From positions 62,001 to 126,000 of the forward strand of contig JAVVEH010000007.1 in the NCBI GenBank assembly GCA_032251435.1: a stretch of DNA of 64,000 bases, read 5' to 3'. Position 1 is the first letter of the stretch, and each line of letters starts with the position of its first letter. The notes under the pieces are model-generated. The model saw only the letters and a program-made list of their open reading frames with translations, was not told the origin of the DNA and did not search any database. The position numbers were made by a program, and so were the translations under genes. Shown here in pieces: positions 18,609-27,895 of this stretch. Source of the stretch: JAVVEH01 sp032251435. GTDB lineage: Bacteria; Verrucomicrobiota; Lentisphaeria; Oligosphaerales; MVZH01.

Positions 18609-19118
18609 ATGAAAATTGAAACAATCATACCGGTGATGCTGGCGTCGTGGATCGTTGTCGGATCCGGCGTTTTTCTATACAACCAAAAAGAACAAGACGA
18701 TTCGTCGAGCAGTGAGCCTGCCACTGAGAATACGCTTCACACACTGTCGTACATGATTTCTGAATCACGGACCCAGCAAGGCCATGTGCTCAGTTTATAT
18801 AGGTTGATAAACGATACCGAATTCTCCCCCGAAAATAAGAGGCGGGTCGCCCAACTGATGGTCGGGCCAACCTTGGCATGTTTGAGGCATGCGAAAACCG
18901 TAAACCGTCCGGCTTACGATAACATCTTAAAAGACTACCCGATTAAGGGAACCATAAGAAAAAACCTGAACTACAATGCCGATGTCACGCTTAGATGCCT
19001 GGCCGAATGCTTTGATTTCGTTGAAAAACCCCGTGAAGTATCCCAGGACGACTGGGACATGTTGAAAAAAACAATGGCTAAGGTGGTCAACACACCAACA
19101 CTAACTGAAAGACTGTAA
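18609..19118 (+). CDS. membrane-anchored helical protein, unknown
   Basis: 169 residues with one N-terminal hydrophobic segment (IIPVMLASWIVVGSGVFLY), then an all-helical exported part with two cysteine-bearing helices (LACLRHAK, LRCLAECF). AAGAAGGAAGG gives a good ribosome site for ATG 18609. The next gene starts 2 nt after its stop, so they form a pair. Not recognised. Confidence 0.6.
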   Translation: MKIETIIPVMLASWIVVGSGVFLYNQKEQDDSSSSEPATENTLHTLSYMISESRTQQGHVLSLYRLINDTEFSPENKRRVAQLMVGPTLACLRHAKTVNRPAYDNILKDYPIKGTIRKNLNYNADVTLRCLAECFDFVEKPREVSQDDWDMLKKTMAKVVNTPTLTERL

Positions 19119-19120
19119 CC

Positions 19121-19378
19121 ATGTGGGCAAATCATGTTAAATTAATTGGTATACTTCTCTTTTTGATTGTCCTGGCATCGGCATTCACAAAAGTTGTATC
19201 AGGTCGGCTGGTGGGGATTCTCACCATGGCGGCGGGAGCATTAACCATCTTTATGGCTGGCGTTATTGGGGGGACAGGTCCCGGGCTCAAGGATCACCTC
19301 GGCATCGGCATTGCCGGGGCCATTCTGTTTGGTTGCGGGGTCATTGCGGTGGCGGTCGGACCGGGACAACGAGGATAA
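19121..19378 (+). CDS. small integral membrane protein, unknown
   Basis: 85 residues, almost entirely hydrophobic, with three predicted helices (~7-24, ~30-50, ~62-80) separated by glycine-rich turns (GGTGPGLKDHLG). It is tightly coupled to the upstream anchored protein, so the two may form a complex. No family recognised. Confidence 0.58.
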   Translation: MWANHVKLIGILLFLIVLASAFTKVVSGRLVGILTMAAGALTIFMAGVIGGTGPGLKDHLGIGIAGAILFGCGVIAVAVGPGQRG

Positions 19379-19436
19379 AAGACACGTTCTCGTGTGTTTC
19401 GCACAAAAAACTCTTCATGCGATCCACTGCCCTTTT

Positions 19437-19521
19437 CCGGATAAACCCGGGACACCAACCTATGTGTCACGCTCTATGTGATACGTACGCCATCTCGCGT
19501 TGGTGTACCGACTTTAGTCGG
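19437..19521 (-). repeat. palindromic dispersed element, copy A
   Basis: 85 bp bounded by hairpin-forming blocks: CCGGATAAACCCGG at 19437-19450 and CCGACTTTAGTCGG at 19508-19521. Inverted GACACCAAC and GTTGGTGTA motifs lie inside. In reverse orientation it has the same layout as the copy at 54984-55069. The middle is unrelated between copies, so the ends are the conserved part. Confidence 0.75.
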
Positions 19522-19618
19522 CTCTTATGAATATCTAACTCATTTATACGTGTGAATTCAGACATTTATCCCATCCAGTTAGTCAACCGATGAAAGTATC
19601 CTCAAAGGACGAAAGATC

Positions 19619-20767
19619 ATGAAGGAAGCAGCAATCGTAGCGGCCTTAATACTTTCAGCTCAATTTGTTCGGGCTGACGGGCTTATCTGGCCCACTGAAA
19701 CCAAGGGCATCTTCTTCAAGAAATTCGGTCCGCCAATCGAATCGGTGGCGGCACCGGACGGCTTTACGGTCACTCCCGCCGAGATCTCGCAGATGTTCGC
19801 GCCGCGAAAATTCACCATCATGATCTATGCCGACGACACCCATTATTTTGTCACGCGGTACAATCGCAAGCAGACACTCAAGCAGGCACAGCTGTTAGGT
19901 GTGACCATTAACGGCACAACCGGCGCGGTAGAAAAGCAGGGGTTGGGACTCAAAATTCTGAAGACATACGCCGCGGTCAAAGCTCAGACTAACCCGTCGG
20001 GAAAGGAGTCAGTAAAGCATGAAATTTCCCAGCCCGAGGTCAGGATTACGGGGGAAACCTATCCCCTGATTTTCGAAGGACCCGAACTGACGGATGAACA
20101 AAAGCGGCTGGTTATCATGGACTGGGAATACCTTCTCGCGACTGTCAAGAAACCGGTTTTTTTAAAAGTGGAGACTCTACCGCGTGAAGATGTCGTGCAG
20201 AAGACGCGGGGATTCGAACACGCGGTCACGCATGTTCTAAAGCTTGACGAAAAAAGCCAGCGGCAATGGTTGCCCCCCATCCTGCAACAGCGCCTGGGGG
20301 TGGCCGTTGAGATTGAGGGGCGGTATCATCTAGTGATCCATCCTCGTGTCACAGCCGCCTACAAGGAGATTCTTTCACAAAAGCATCCCTGGCCGGAGAT
20401 GCTGAAAAAGCTGGATGCGTTCATGGCAGACCTAACCGACCCAGCAAAGCGACAAGTCATCGCGAACGATCCCCAAAAGGCCCGGGAGATGTTTTTCTTC
20501 TACAAGATGGATCCCTGGGATGATGACCAGGCCTATACGGGGATCTTTCTGGATGATGACGCCCGAACTTGTACAATGAGACGCCCCAGCCTGGTTGAGT
20601 TTAAAACCATGGACAAACTGCTCTATGTTGAAGATCCCACTATTGCAGACATCCCCTCATGCTTCATACTATCGCACCCAGACGTGCCCCATCCGTATGT
20701 CGACCGTTGGCCGCCCATAATCTTCAAGGACGGGAAATGCCGCGTGCTCATGTTCCCTATGCCATGA
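19619..20767 (+). CDS. secreted protein of unknown function
   Basis: A 382-residue protein with a clear signal peptide (EAAIVAALILSAQFVRA, cleavage after RA). The mature chain starts with DGLIWPTETKGI; two alpha/beta segments follow. No lipobox, catalytic motif or known family was recognised. AAAGGACGAAAG precedes the ATG. Its upstream gap carries the palindromic repeat, so it probably has its own promoter. Last gene of the exported-protein run. Confidence 0.6.
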   Translation: MKEAAIVAALILSAQFVRADGLIWPTETKGIFFKKFGPPIESVAAPDGFTVTPAEISQMFAPRKFTIMIYADDTHYFVTRYNRKQTLKQAQLLGVTINGTTGAVEKQGLGLKILKTYAAVKAQTNPSGKESVKHEISQPEVRITGETYPLIFEGPELTDEQKRLVIMDWEYLLATVKKPVFLKVETLPREDVVQKTRGFEHAVTHVLKLDEKSQRQWLPPILQQRLGVAVEIEGRYHLVIHPRVTAAYKEILSQKHPWPEMLKKLDAFMADLTDPAKRQVIANDPQKAREMFFFYKMDPWDDDQAYTGIFLDDDARTCTMRRPSLVEFKTMDKLLYVEDPTIADIPSCFILSHPDVPHPYVDRWPPIIFKDGKCRVLMFPMP

Positions 20768-21146
20768 ATTTGAAAAATTTGCCGTAACTACTCAGGTGGT
20801 CCGGCAAGCGGCGGACGGTTGACGAGAACGGCGATCCCGCATGCCGGGAGATAACGAGAGTGGTCAAGCCCGCCTTCAAAACAAAACCTGAAATTGGCTC
20901 GTTCTTTTTATTTAAACATAAAAATTCCGCAACAAACTGCCGGATTCGTTCTGTTCGCGGTCGGCATGCTTCAGGTTCTCAACGGCTACTGGGTGGTGAC
21001 CGTCGCAGTCTACTGGGGTCTTGTTTTCATTCTAGATCGCACGCCTCCACTCTGAACTTGCTGACAGCAAGCTAATAATAATATTGTATGAAAATTAATC
21101 TTTTTATAGACTTTAAATACCAATTTTTAAAACTATATTACTGTTT
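20768..21146. other. gene-free interval
   Basis: No gene is supported. The right 100 nt are very AT-rich and lead straight into the AraC-type regulator, with no obvious ribosome site. A small perfect hairpin (CTTGCT/AGCAAG, 21057-21071) lies before this. No element seen elsewhere in the window occurs here. Confidence 0.4.
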
Positions 21147-22343
21147 ATGAAAACGATTGGCTTGCTCGACACATCGTCTTTTGAGGTCTTGGCCGGAGAG
21201 AACAGACAACGGTGCGGGTCGCCTCTGTTTGCCGTTGACCAGGCCGGCAAAATTGTCTTTGCCGGTGGTGTTTGGCCGGGCGCCGACGGTGAGTCCGGAG
21301 AACGGGACCGCGCGCTGGCGCTGCGGGAGGCCTGGCGCTGGGGAACGGTCGGGGTGGCCATGTGCGATGGCCACTTGATGGTCTGGGCGATCCCGCTGAC
21401 GCTCAACAACCAGCTGGTCGGCGGACTGCTGTCGGTGACCCATGAAATGCGTGTTTTGGAGACAGGGGGTGATGACGGGGCGGGGCGGATTGACATCCGG
21501 GCGGCGGGCGCCTGGCTGCGCGAACGCTGTGAGGCGCTCAATCTGACCAACGCCGACGCGCTGGCCGCCCGCCGGGCCAGCTACGAAGCCGAGCAGCAGC
21601 GGGCCTATGTCCTGCATGACGCGCAAAGCCGCAAAGCGGCCGCCATCCGCAGCCTTTATACCCTGGAGGAACGCGGCTTGTTCGCCGCCATCCGGGCTGG
21701 TGACCGCGGCGAAGCGCGCAACATCCTCAACCGCGTCCTGGTGGCCGTCTACCACTATGGCGCCGGCAACGTCGGCCTGCTGAAAGGCTTTCTCCTCGAA
21801 CTGGTCGCCAGCATGTTCCGTTCGGCGATTGAAGTCGGGGCGGTCCCGGACGCGCTCTGGGGCGGCAGTTTCGCCTCCCTGGCCAATTTCGCCGGTGTCG
21901 AGACCCCCGAGGCCATGGCCTCCTGGGTGCGCCGCACACTCGAGCAATTGATGGACGCGGTGCCGGTGGCCGGGTCAACCCGTGGAGCGGACCGCCTGGC
22001 CAGAACCCTGAGACTCATCGGCGAACGATGCCATGAACCCGTCACCCTGGCCGCCGCCGCCAAGATGGCCGGCCTTTCACCATCGCGGTTCTGCGCGGTT
22101 CTCAAGCAGGAAACCGGAACCACCTTTACCAGCATCCTCAACCGCATGCGGGTCGACCGGGCGGCCGCGATGCTCAGCCGCAGTGACGCGGGCATTGGCG
22201 AAATCGCTCTGCGATGCGGATTCGCTGACCAATCCTATTTCACGCGGGTTTTCCGGACATACCGCGGATGCGCCCCCCGGGCTTTCCGCCTGAAAACCAG
22301 CCGGTCCGACGCGGCAAAATCCGCAGGCTCCACGGTCCTGTAG
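21147..22343 (+). CDS. AraC-family transcriptional regulator with N-terminal sensor domain
   Basis: A 398-residue cytoplasmic protein. The last ~100 residues are an AraC DNA-binding domain with both helix-turn-helices: VTLAAAAKMAGLSPSRFCAVLKQETG, then IGEIALRCGFADQSYFTRVFRTYRGCAP. The first ~150 residues (SPLFAVDQAGKIVFAGG, MVWAIPLTLNNQLVGGLL) look like a PocR/GAF-like ligand-sensing domain joined by a helical linker. AraC regulators of this layout often respond to sugars or their phosphates; the ligand is unknown. The nearest genes (PHP phosphatase, opposite strand) do not suggest a target. Confidence 0.88.
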   Translation: MKTIGLLDTSSFEVLAGENRQRCGSPLFAVDQAGKIVFAGGVWPGADGESGERDRALALREAWRWGTVGVAMCDGHLMVWAIPLTLNNQLVGGLLSVTHEMRVLETGGDDGAGRIDIRAAGAWLRERCEALNLTNADALAARRASYEAEQQRAYVLHDAQSRKAAAIRSLYTLEERGLFAAIRAGDRGEARNILNRVLVAVYHYGAGNVGLLKGFLLELVASMFRSAIEVGAVPDALWGGSFASLANFAGVETPEAMASWVRRTLEQLMDAVPVAGSTRGADRLARTLRLIGERCHEPVTLAAAAKMAGLSPSRFCAVLKQETGTTFTSILNRMRVDRAAAMLSRSDAGIGEIALRCGFADQSYFTRVFRTYRGCAPRAFRLKTSRSDAAKSAGSTVL

Positions 22344-22489
22344 CGACGGATCAACTGTCCGAGGGCGTAAACGTCCCGCTCTCATCAAGCTGGGAGATCA
22401 TCTTCCCATGAGCGCCAATGCGTGATTCCGCCTTCAAGGGGCGGTCAGGGCAAGGGGTCGCGTTGGCGGGTCCGGGGCCGTGAAGAGCG

Positions 22490-23341
22490 CTACCGTCCGC
22501 GTGCCGCCCGCGCCCGAAGCGGTTCAAGCAACTGATCCGGGACATGCAAATCGCCGCGTCCCGCACCCAGTTCCACACCGGGGTTGCGGTCACCGTGAAA
22601 GTCAGATCCACCGGATATCAGCAGGCCGAAATCCGCCGCCAGTTGTCGGGCCTGCGCGGTTTCCGCGGGAGAATGGTCGCTGTAATACACCTCCAGCCCG
22701 TCCAGACCGATGGCGGCCATGGTTTTCAGCATTTTGCGCACCTTGCTCACCGCCGTCCCGTTAGGATTTCCGAACGGGTGGGCCATGATGGCGACACCCC
22801 CCGCGGCGTGAATGCCGTCAATCGCTTCCGTCGGCAAGGGCAGAAACCGCCGGATATAGGCTGGCTTGCCCATCCCCAGCCAGTGGTCAAAAACGTCCCG
22901 ATAGGTCTGACAATAGCCTTTCCGCACCAAGACCGATGCGAAATGGGGGCGCCCCACCACATCGCCACCTGCTTCAGCAACAACGTCCTCCATGGAAATT
23001 GCCATCCCATTCGCCCGCAGCCGGGTGATCATCGCTTGGTTGCGGTTCCGCCGGTTGTCGCGGACTCCGCGAAGCAGTGTGTCCAACGTGGCGTTCTCAG
23101 GATCGATAAATAACCCGACGATATGCAGAGAGCCCCCATGCCAGGAGGCGGAGAGCTCCACCCCCGGCACCCCTTCCAGCCCTGTCCGCGCGCAGACGGC
23201 CATAAACGTCGGCGCGCCCGCCACAGTGTCGTGGTCGGTGAGCGCCACGGCGCGGAGTCCGCGCCGATGCGATTCGCGGACAATTTCGGCCGGCGACAGG
23301 GTGCCGTCCGAGAAGGTGCTGTGCGTATGCAGGTCAAGCAT
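22490..23341 (-). CDS. PHP-domain phosphoesterase (YciV/RNase AM-like)
   Basis: 283 residues, with all metal-binding motifs of PHP phosphoesterases: DLHTHSTFSDG at the N-terminus, LTDHDT, GRPHFA, MAHPF and GSDFHG. The size and motif order match YciV/TrpH, 5'-3' exonucleases that also hydrolyse 3',5'-bisphosphonucleotides. Three metal ions are expected in the active site. It is convergent with the AraC gene on the left; 114 nt separate its start from the FHA-PEGA gene on the other strand. Confidence 0.9.
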   Translation of the reverse strand: MLDLHTHSTFSDGTLSPAEIVRESHRRGLRAVALTDHDTVAGAPTFMAVCARTGLEGVPGVELSASWHGGSLHIVGLFIDPENATLDTLLRGVRDNRRNRNQAMITRLRANGMAISMEDVVAEAGGDVVGRPHFASVLVRKGYCQTYRDVFDHWLGMGKPAYIRRFLPLPTEAIDGIHAAGGVAIMAHPFGNPNGTAVSKVRKMLKTMAAIGLDGLEVYYSDHSPAETAQARQLAADFGLLISGGSDFHGDRNPGVELGAGRGDLHVPDQLLEPLRARAARGR

Positions 23342-23455
23342 GATAAAGTGAACGCGCGCGGCGTGTTGATTTTTTTTTGAACGGGGTTATTTAAGATAAG
23401 GTGATTACCGTTCCCGGCAACTGGAATGGCGGCTTTTTAACGAAAGGTGACCGCG

Positions 23456-25438
23456 ATGAAATTACGCTTTATGAAGGGACGCATGTCCGGGCACATGGTC
23501 GATGTTCTGCCGACAGGCTTTGTGGTCGGCCGTGGCCCCTCGTGTGATTTGGTGATTGACGAGGATGGCATTTCCCGTCGGCACGCCCGCCTTTTTTTCG
23601 AGGATGGCACGTGGTTTGTCGAGGATTTGGGCAGTACGAACGGTGTCCGTGTGAACGGCACCAAAGTGGCGGGGCGTTTCTGTATTAAAAACGGCGACCG
23701 CATTGGCCTGTTCAATCAGACACTGCTCTTTACCGATGACTCGGAAGTGGTGGATATTGACACCCTCGCCGGTTCGCCCACCGCGGTGCTGCCCGCGCCC
23801 TCGCCGAAATCCGCGCCGTCCGCGGCGGTGCCCGGTCAACCCCCTTCCCCAACCCCCTCCCAATCGACCATGAACGGCGTGAAAATAATTGTGTTACTGG
23901 TTTTGGTGGCGGGGCTGGCCTGGTTGGCGAAAGAAACCATCAAGGGCGGCCGGGGCGCGGCGGGGGACGAGTCGTCAGCGGTGGAATCCGTTGATGATGA
24001 GTCGTCTATGGGCGGCGGTGTCGACGTGACGGTGGATGATGAATCTCCCGCCATTGTGATTGAAATACCGGGAATGGATGACACCGAACCCGTCGTGAAA
24101 CCGGTGGAGATTGTTCAGGTGGACGTGATTGACGGAGTTCCCGCGGTGGTGATCGACGGCGCTGTCCGGCGTGAAGCGGCCGATGTGTTTATTGAATCTG
24201 TTCCGCCCGGTGCCGCGGTCTCGCTGGACGGGGTGGCGAGAGGAATCGCGCCGGTCATGCTGCGTGATGTGCCCGCCGGTGATCACGACCTGACGCTGAG
24301 TCTGGCGGGTTATGAGCCCTTGCCGCGCAAGCTGCTCGTCCCGGAAGGGGTGCCGGACCGGCCCTTCACACTGCGGGTCGCGGCGGGCGCGGTGCGGGTG
24401 ACCAGCGACCCCGTCGGCGCCACTGTCTTGCACGGCACGCAGGTGCTGGGAACCACACCGTTTGTCACGATGGATCTGCCGCCCGGCAATCAGGAACTGC
24501 GCATCGTGAAATACGGGTTTGAGCCCCAGCGTAAAACGGTCATGGTCTCCACGGTGGAGGGCGCGGATGTGACGGTCACACTCAATCCCTTGATGGGGGC
24601 GATGGAATTGGTGACGGTTCCCGCCGGGTGCAATGTGTATATCGATAATGTGTTTAAAGGCAAGACCCCTCCCCCCCCGGACCGGGCCGCGGGGACATCC
24701 GCGCCGCTTCGTATCACCGGCCTGAAGGAAGGCGATCATCAAGCCCGGGTGGAACACCTGAATGGCGCGGCCAAAAACGCGGTGGTGACGGTTAAACGCG
24801 GGGGGGTGGGCACCGCCTTTGTCGAGCTGTGGGTCGCCGACACAAAGGTGACATTGCGGGATGGCGCCGAAAAGTTCGGGATGCTTTTGGGTGTCAATGC
24901 GGACGGAGACGTGGCGTTGAGTGAGAAAACGCCGGGAATAAAAGGCGCTCAGACGAACACCTATGTCAATGAACGGGTGCTTAAGACCGAAGCCTTGTCA
25001 CCGACCGAAGGCCGGATGAAAACCGCACAGATACTGGCCGCCGAGACAGCCGCCGCGCGGGAAAACGGTGACACCCCTGGCGGCGTGGATGACGGGGCGG
25101 ACCTGGACGCGGGCAAGATCGTGACATACACGGCGGAAACGCTGAACACGCTAATTGCAAAAATGGGCGCCATCGCGTTGAGTAAACGGGTCGGTGCCCG
25201 CGAAGTGGTGTTCACCGGCGTGCCGACGGCGATTGACGCGGATCACGCGCGTGCCCAAATCCATTTCGGCGACACGATTATTTGTGAAATGCCGCGGGAG
25301 GATTATGACCGGGTCGGCCATGAGATTCGGCACGCCCGGGAAAGTGACACGGCCATCACCATGCGCGGGAAAATGGTGGCGAACACGAGAAAAGCGGTGA
25401 CCTTGCTGCATTGCGTGTACCAGGCTGAAGAGGATTAG
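23456..25438 (+). CDS. FHA domain-PEGA repeat membrane protein
   Basis: 660 residues. An FHA domain fills ~20-90 (VGRGPSCDLVIDEDGISRRH, then LGSTNGVRVNG, the phosphothreonine-binding signature). A proline-rich linker and a transmembrane helix at ~142-160 follow. The exported part has three PEGA-type repeats (VFIESVPPGAAVSLDG, VRVTSDPVGATVLHG, MELVTVPAGCNVYIDN) and a helical C-terminal domain. FHA domains read Thr phosphorylation, so this is probably a signalling protein linking the cytoplasm to the envelope. ATG 23456 has AAAGGTG at the right distance; the GTG at 23447 is less likely. It is followed by comEC after 20 nt. Confidence 0.85.
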   Translation: MKLRFMKGRMSGHMVDVLPTGFVVGRGPSCDLVIDEDGISRRHARLFFEDGTWFVEDLGSTNGVRVNGTKVAGRFCIKNGDRIGLFNQTLLFTDDSEVVDIDTLAGSPTAVLPAPSPKSAPSAAVPGQPPSPTPSQSTMNGVKIIVLLVLVAGLAWLAKETIKGGRGAAGDESSAVESVDDESSMGGGVDVTVDDESPAIVIEIPGMDDTEPVVKPVEIVQVDVIDGVPAVVIDGAVRREAADVFIESVPPGAAVSLDGVARGIAPVMLRDVPAGDHDLTLSLAGYEPLPRKLLVPEGVPDRPFTLRVAAGAVRVTSDPVGATVLHGTQVLGTTPFVTMDLPPGNQELRIVKYGFEPQRKTVMVSTVEGADVTVTLNPLMGAMELVTVPAGCNVYIDNVFKGKTPPPPDRAAGTSAPLRITGLKEGDHQARVEHLNGAAKNAVVTVKRGGVGTAFVELWVADTKVTLRDGAEKFGMLLGVNADGDVALSEKTPGIKGAQTNTYVNERVLKTEALSPTEGRMKTAQILAAETAAARENGDTPGGVDDGADLDAGKIVTYTAETLNTLIAKMGAIALSKRVGAREVVFTGVPTAIDADHARAQIHFGDTIICEMPREDYDRVGHEIRHARESDTAITMRGKMVANTRKAVTLLHCVYQAEED

Positions 25439-25458
25439 CCTTTATCCGGAGAAAGGGC

Positions 25459-27672
25459 ATGCCGCAGGACATCTCAACGTGGCCGCGGATCCATCTGATG
25501 ACGGGGCGAACCACCCTTTTCCCGATGCTGCCGGTCGCGTTGGGAATGGTGACGGGCATCGTGGGAACCGCGTCCTTTTCCTTGACTCAGCGGGGCGTGT
25601 TCTGGGGGTGTCTGTCCACGTTGACCACGCTCGCCCTGGCCCTTGCCTGGGACCGGGAATCCCGGTTCCGGTTGCTCGGGGGAGTGATCACAGGCGTTCT
25701 TCTGGCATTCCTGCACCTCTGGGCTCCCTGGCAAAGCTATCAGCGCCATGTCGTCGCCCACTCGGCCGCCACCCTCACGGTGCGGGTGACTGATCCTTTC
25801 GCGGACCCCGGACCTTTTGGCTTTGACACGCGCCGTCCCCGTATCCTTGCCCGGATGCGGGATATGACCCTGACGGGGGAGACAGGCATCACCCCTTGTC
25901 GGGGGAAAATACTTTTAGTGATGCCCGCCGCGACGGCTGTGGAGTATGGTGACACGTTACGGGTGGAAGGTGTGTTTACCCAGCCGGAGCCGCCGACGCC
26001 ATCCGGGGCTTTTGATTACCGGCGCTTTCTTTTGGCACAGGGGATTCAGCATGTGTTCCGGGTTGAGACGCTGGCGCGTCAACCGGGCGTGAACCGGTTG
26101 GCCGCGCTCAAACGCCGGGTTTACGCCGGGCGCCGGACCTTGGCGGCTCACTTGACGCGTGGATTTACCGATAACCGCCCGGCGCGGGCCGCGGCCGCCA
26201 TGACCTTAGGCTACCGAGGAACGCTGGACGAGGAAACCCGGCGACAGTTTATCCGCAGCGGCACCATCCACGTTTTCTCCATCAGCGGACTCCATGTCGG
26301 TATCGCCACGACGGTTTTTCTGCTGGCCGCCCGTCTCATGGGTGTCCCGCTGATGCTTCGTTTCCGGTTGCTGCCCATGGTCTTGGGCGTGTATGTTTTT
26401 GTGACGGGCAGTCCGATTTCGGCAGTGAGAGCCTGGGTGATGATCAGCGCCTTCAGCCTGTCGTTTTCCTGTTTCCGGCCGCCCGCGCCCCTGAACGGGG
26501 TGGGTCTGGCGGCCGTGGCGCTGCTGCTGATCAATCCACTGGCGGTGTTCAATACAGGATTTCAATTTTCGTTCACCGTGGTGATCGCCCTGATCGTCGG
26601 GTGGCGGCTGGTGGGTGAAATCGTGTCGGTCAGTCAAGAAAAGAGGCGCTGGCGGCGGCCATTGTCCAAGGTTGACTACCGGGTTGGAAAACTCATCCGG
26701 CTTTGCCTTGTCGTCTTCGGCTGCGGTCTGACAGCTTGGCTCGGCAGCGCCGGCCTGCTGGCGTGGAATAACTGTTTGTTCATTCCCGCGGCGTTGTGGT
26801 TGAATGTGGCCGTGGCGTTTCTGGCCTTCGCTTCTTTGGCGCTGGCTTTTGGCAAGCTGGCGCTTATCTGTGTCGGGCTGTCCGGCATCGCGGGGCCATT
26901 GACGTGGTCGCTCGAGACGTGTCTGGAGCTGGTTCAGTCTCTGGTGGCCGCGGTCGCCCGGGGTGACGGGTGCCTGGCGATTCCCCAACCCCGGCTTTGG
27001 CTGGTGTCGCTGTATTACGGGGCGCTTCTGCTGGCGCTCGTCCCGGGGTCGCCAGTGACATGGCGGAAAATCGCCGTCGGCGGGGTGGTTTTATGCTTGA
27101 TGTGGATGGGCTATGGCAACCGTATGATCCAGCGGGATCACTGCGTCATCATACATGGTGGCGGCGGCGGCATGACGGCGTGCTTTGTCGAAGACCGCCC
27201 GCGGCCGCCTGTGCTTATTTTGGCCGGCGATTACCAGGTGGATATGGCCGCCTTGGACATGTTGACCATGCGCGGACACGATACTGTGCGAGCGGCCCTG
27301 TGTCCGCGTTACGGTCATGAGGCCGAACAATCCGTGGATATGGTCCTAAACCGTCTGCGGGTTGAACGTCTCGTCGTCACCGAACGGTTTAAGGGCGGTC
27401 ACCGGGCCAGGACGGCGGTGTCTGTTTTTCACCCGTCAGGCAACCTCACACGCGGATCCGGATTGCCGCCAGGTGTTGAGGTGGAGCGCTTGTCCAGAAA
27501 AGAAACCCGGGTCATTCTCCGGGATGTCTCCGCCGGGAAACGGCGCTTGGCCATCACATGGTCGGATAAAAGCGGAATGACGCGTTGTCGGCTGTCGGCG
27601 GAAGACCGGACGCTGGGCACCCGCTCGCTGCCCCATACGCGGCGAATTAGCGTGTATGACGTTCCCCTTTAA
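25459..27672 (+). CDS. comEC: ComEC/Rec2 DNA-uptake channel protein
   Basis: 737 residues: the DUF4131 region (YQRHVVAHSAATLTVRVTD, GRILARMRD-like), then the Competence domain with the signature FIRSGTIHVFSISGLHVGI and about ten membrane helices to ~535. ComEC transports single-stranded DNA across the inner membrane during transformation. Its usual C-terminal metallo-beta-lactamase-like domain is present in outline (VIIHGGGGGM, ILAGDYQVDMAALDMLTMRGHD), but the HxHxDH metal motif cannot be found, so nuclease function looks lost. A GGAGAAAGG ribosome site precedes the start; it may share a transcript with the FHA gene. Confidence 0.88.
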   Translation: MPQDISTWPRIHLMTGRTTLFPMLPVALGMVTGIVGTASFSLTQRGVFWGCLSTLTTLALALAWDRESRFRLLGGVITGVLLAFLHLWAPWQSYQRHVVAHSAATLTVRVTDPFADPGPFGFDTRRPRILARMRDMTLTGETGITPCRGKILLVMPAATAVEYGDTLRVEGVFTQPEPPTPSGAFDYRRFLLAQGIQHVFRVETLARQPGVNRLAALKRRVYAGRRTLAAHLTRGFTDNRPARAAAAMTLGYRGTLDEETRRQFIRSGTIHVFSISGLHVGIATTVFLLAARLMGVPLMLRFRLLPMVLGVYVFVTGSPISAVRAWVMISAFSLSFSCFRPPAPLNGVGLAAVALLLINPLAVFNTGFQFSFTVVIALIVGWRLVGEIVSVSQEKRRWRRPLSKVDYRVGKLIRLCLVVFGCGLTAWLGSAGLLAWNNCLFIPAALWLNVAVAFLAFASLALAFGKLALICVGLSGIAGPLTWSLETCLELVQSLVAAVARGDGCLAIPQPRLWLVSLYYGALLLALVPGSPVTWRKIAVGGVVLCLMWMGYGNRMIQRDHCVIIHGGGGGMTACFVEDRPRPPVLILAGDYQVDMAALDMLTMRGHDTVRAALCPRYGHEAEQSVDMVLNRLRVERLVVTERFKGGHRARTAVSVFHPSGNLTRGSGLPPGVEVERLSRKETRVILRDVSAGKRRLAITWSDKSGMTRCRLSAEDRTLGTRSLPHTRRISVYDVPL

Positions 27673-27746
27673 TTGTCCGGACGCGGCAGTCTGGTTGCTT
27701 TCCGCATGGCTTGGACGGCGCGCGGGCGATCCCTGATTTCGGGCAA

Positions 27747-27889
27747 ACAAAAAACGACCGTCACCGGCGTGACGATCGTTTTCTTTTAAAGGGTGTGAAG
27801 TAGGAGTTTAGCATCTCCGTAACGGATAATTACTATAAGCCTCGCGGCCCTATTGCGAATAATGTTCAGAGTCGAAACTCCTGCTTCAC
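27747..27889 (-). ncRNA. candidate independently transcribed small RNA
   Basis: On the minus strand a consensus promoter (27896-27923) is followed ~7 nt later by a region closed by a 16-bp stem. Its 5' arm is 27875-27890, its 3' arm 27794-27809, perfect except for one G-U pair. Inside, GGGCC-GCGA-GGCUU forms a stem capped by a GNRA tetraloop, extended by an AUUAUU/AGUAAU helix. A small UCCG-UUA-CGGA hairpin completes a likely three-way junction. The RNA ends at the terminator at 27749-27780, giving about 140 nt. No reading frame of note is present. No match to 6S, SRP or RNase P RNA signatures was seen. Confidence 0.6.
27749..27787. terminator. bidirectional intrinsic terminator
   Basis: A 12-bp hairpin (27753-27764 with 27769-27780, loop CGGC, one mismatch) is flanked by six A's on the left and a T-rich run (TTTTCTTTT) on the right. 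It can stop comEC transcripts going right. It can also stop the candidate small RNA and leuA read-through going left. Confidence 0.8.
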
Positions 27890-27895
27890 AGTCCT

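Noticed and set aside
8698..20767. A prophage or secretion system in the exported-protein region
   Set aside because: No integrase, capsid, tail, terminase or secretion ATPase was recognised; the common feature is only export.
20860..21075. 71-codon frame before the AraC gene
   Set aside because: No recognisable domain, no ribosome site, mixed composition; nothing supports translation.
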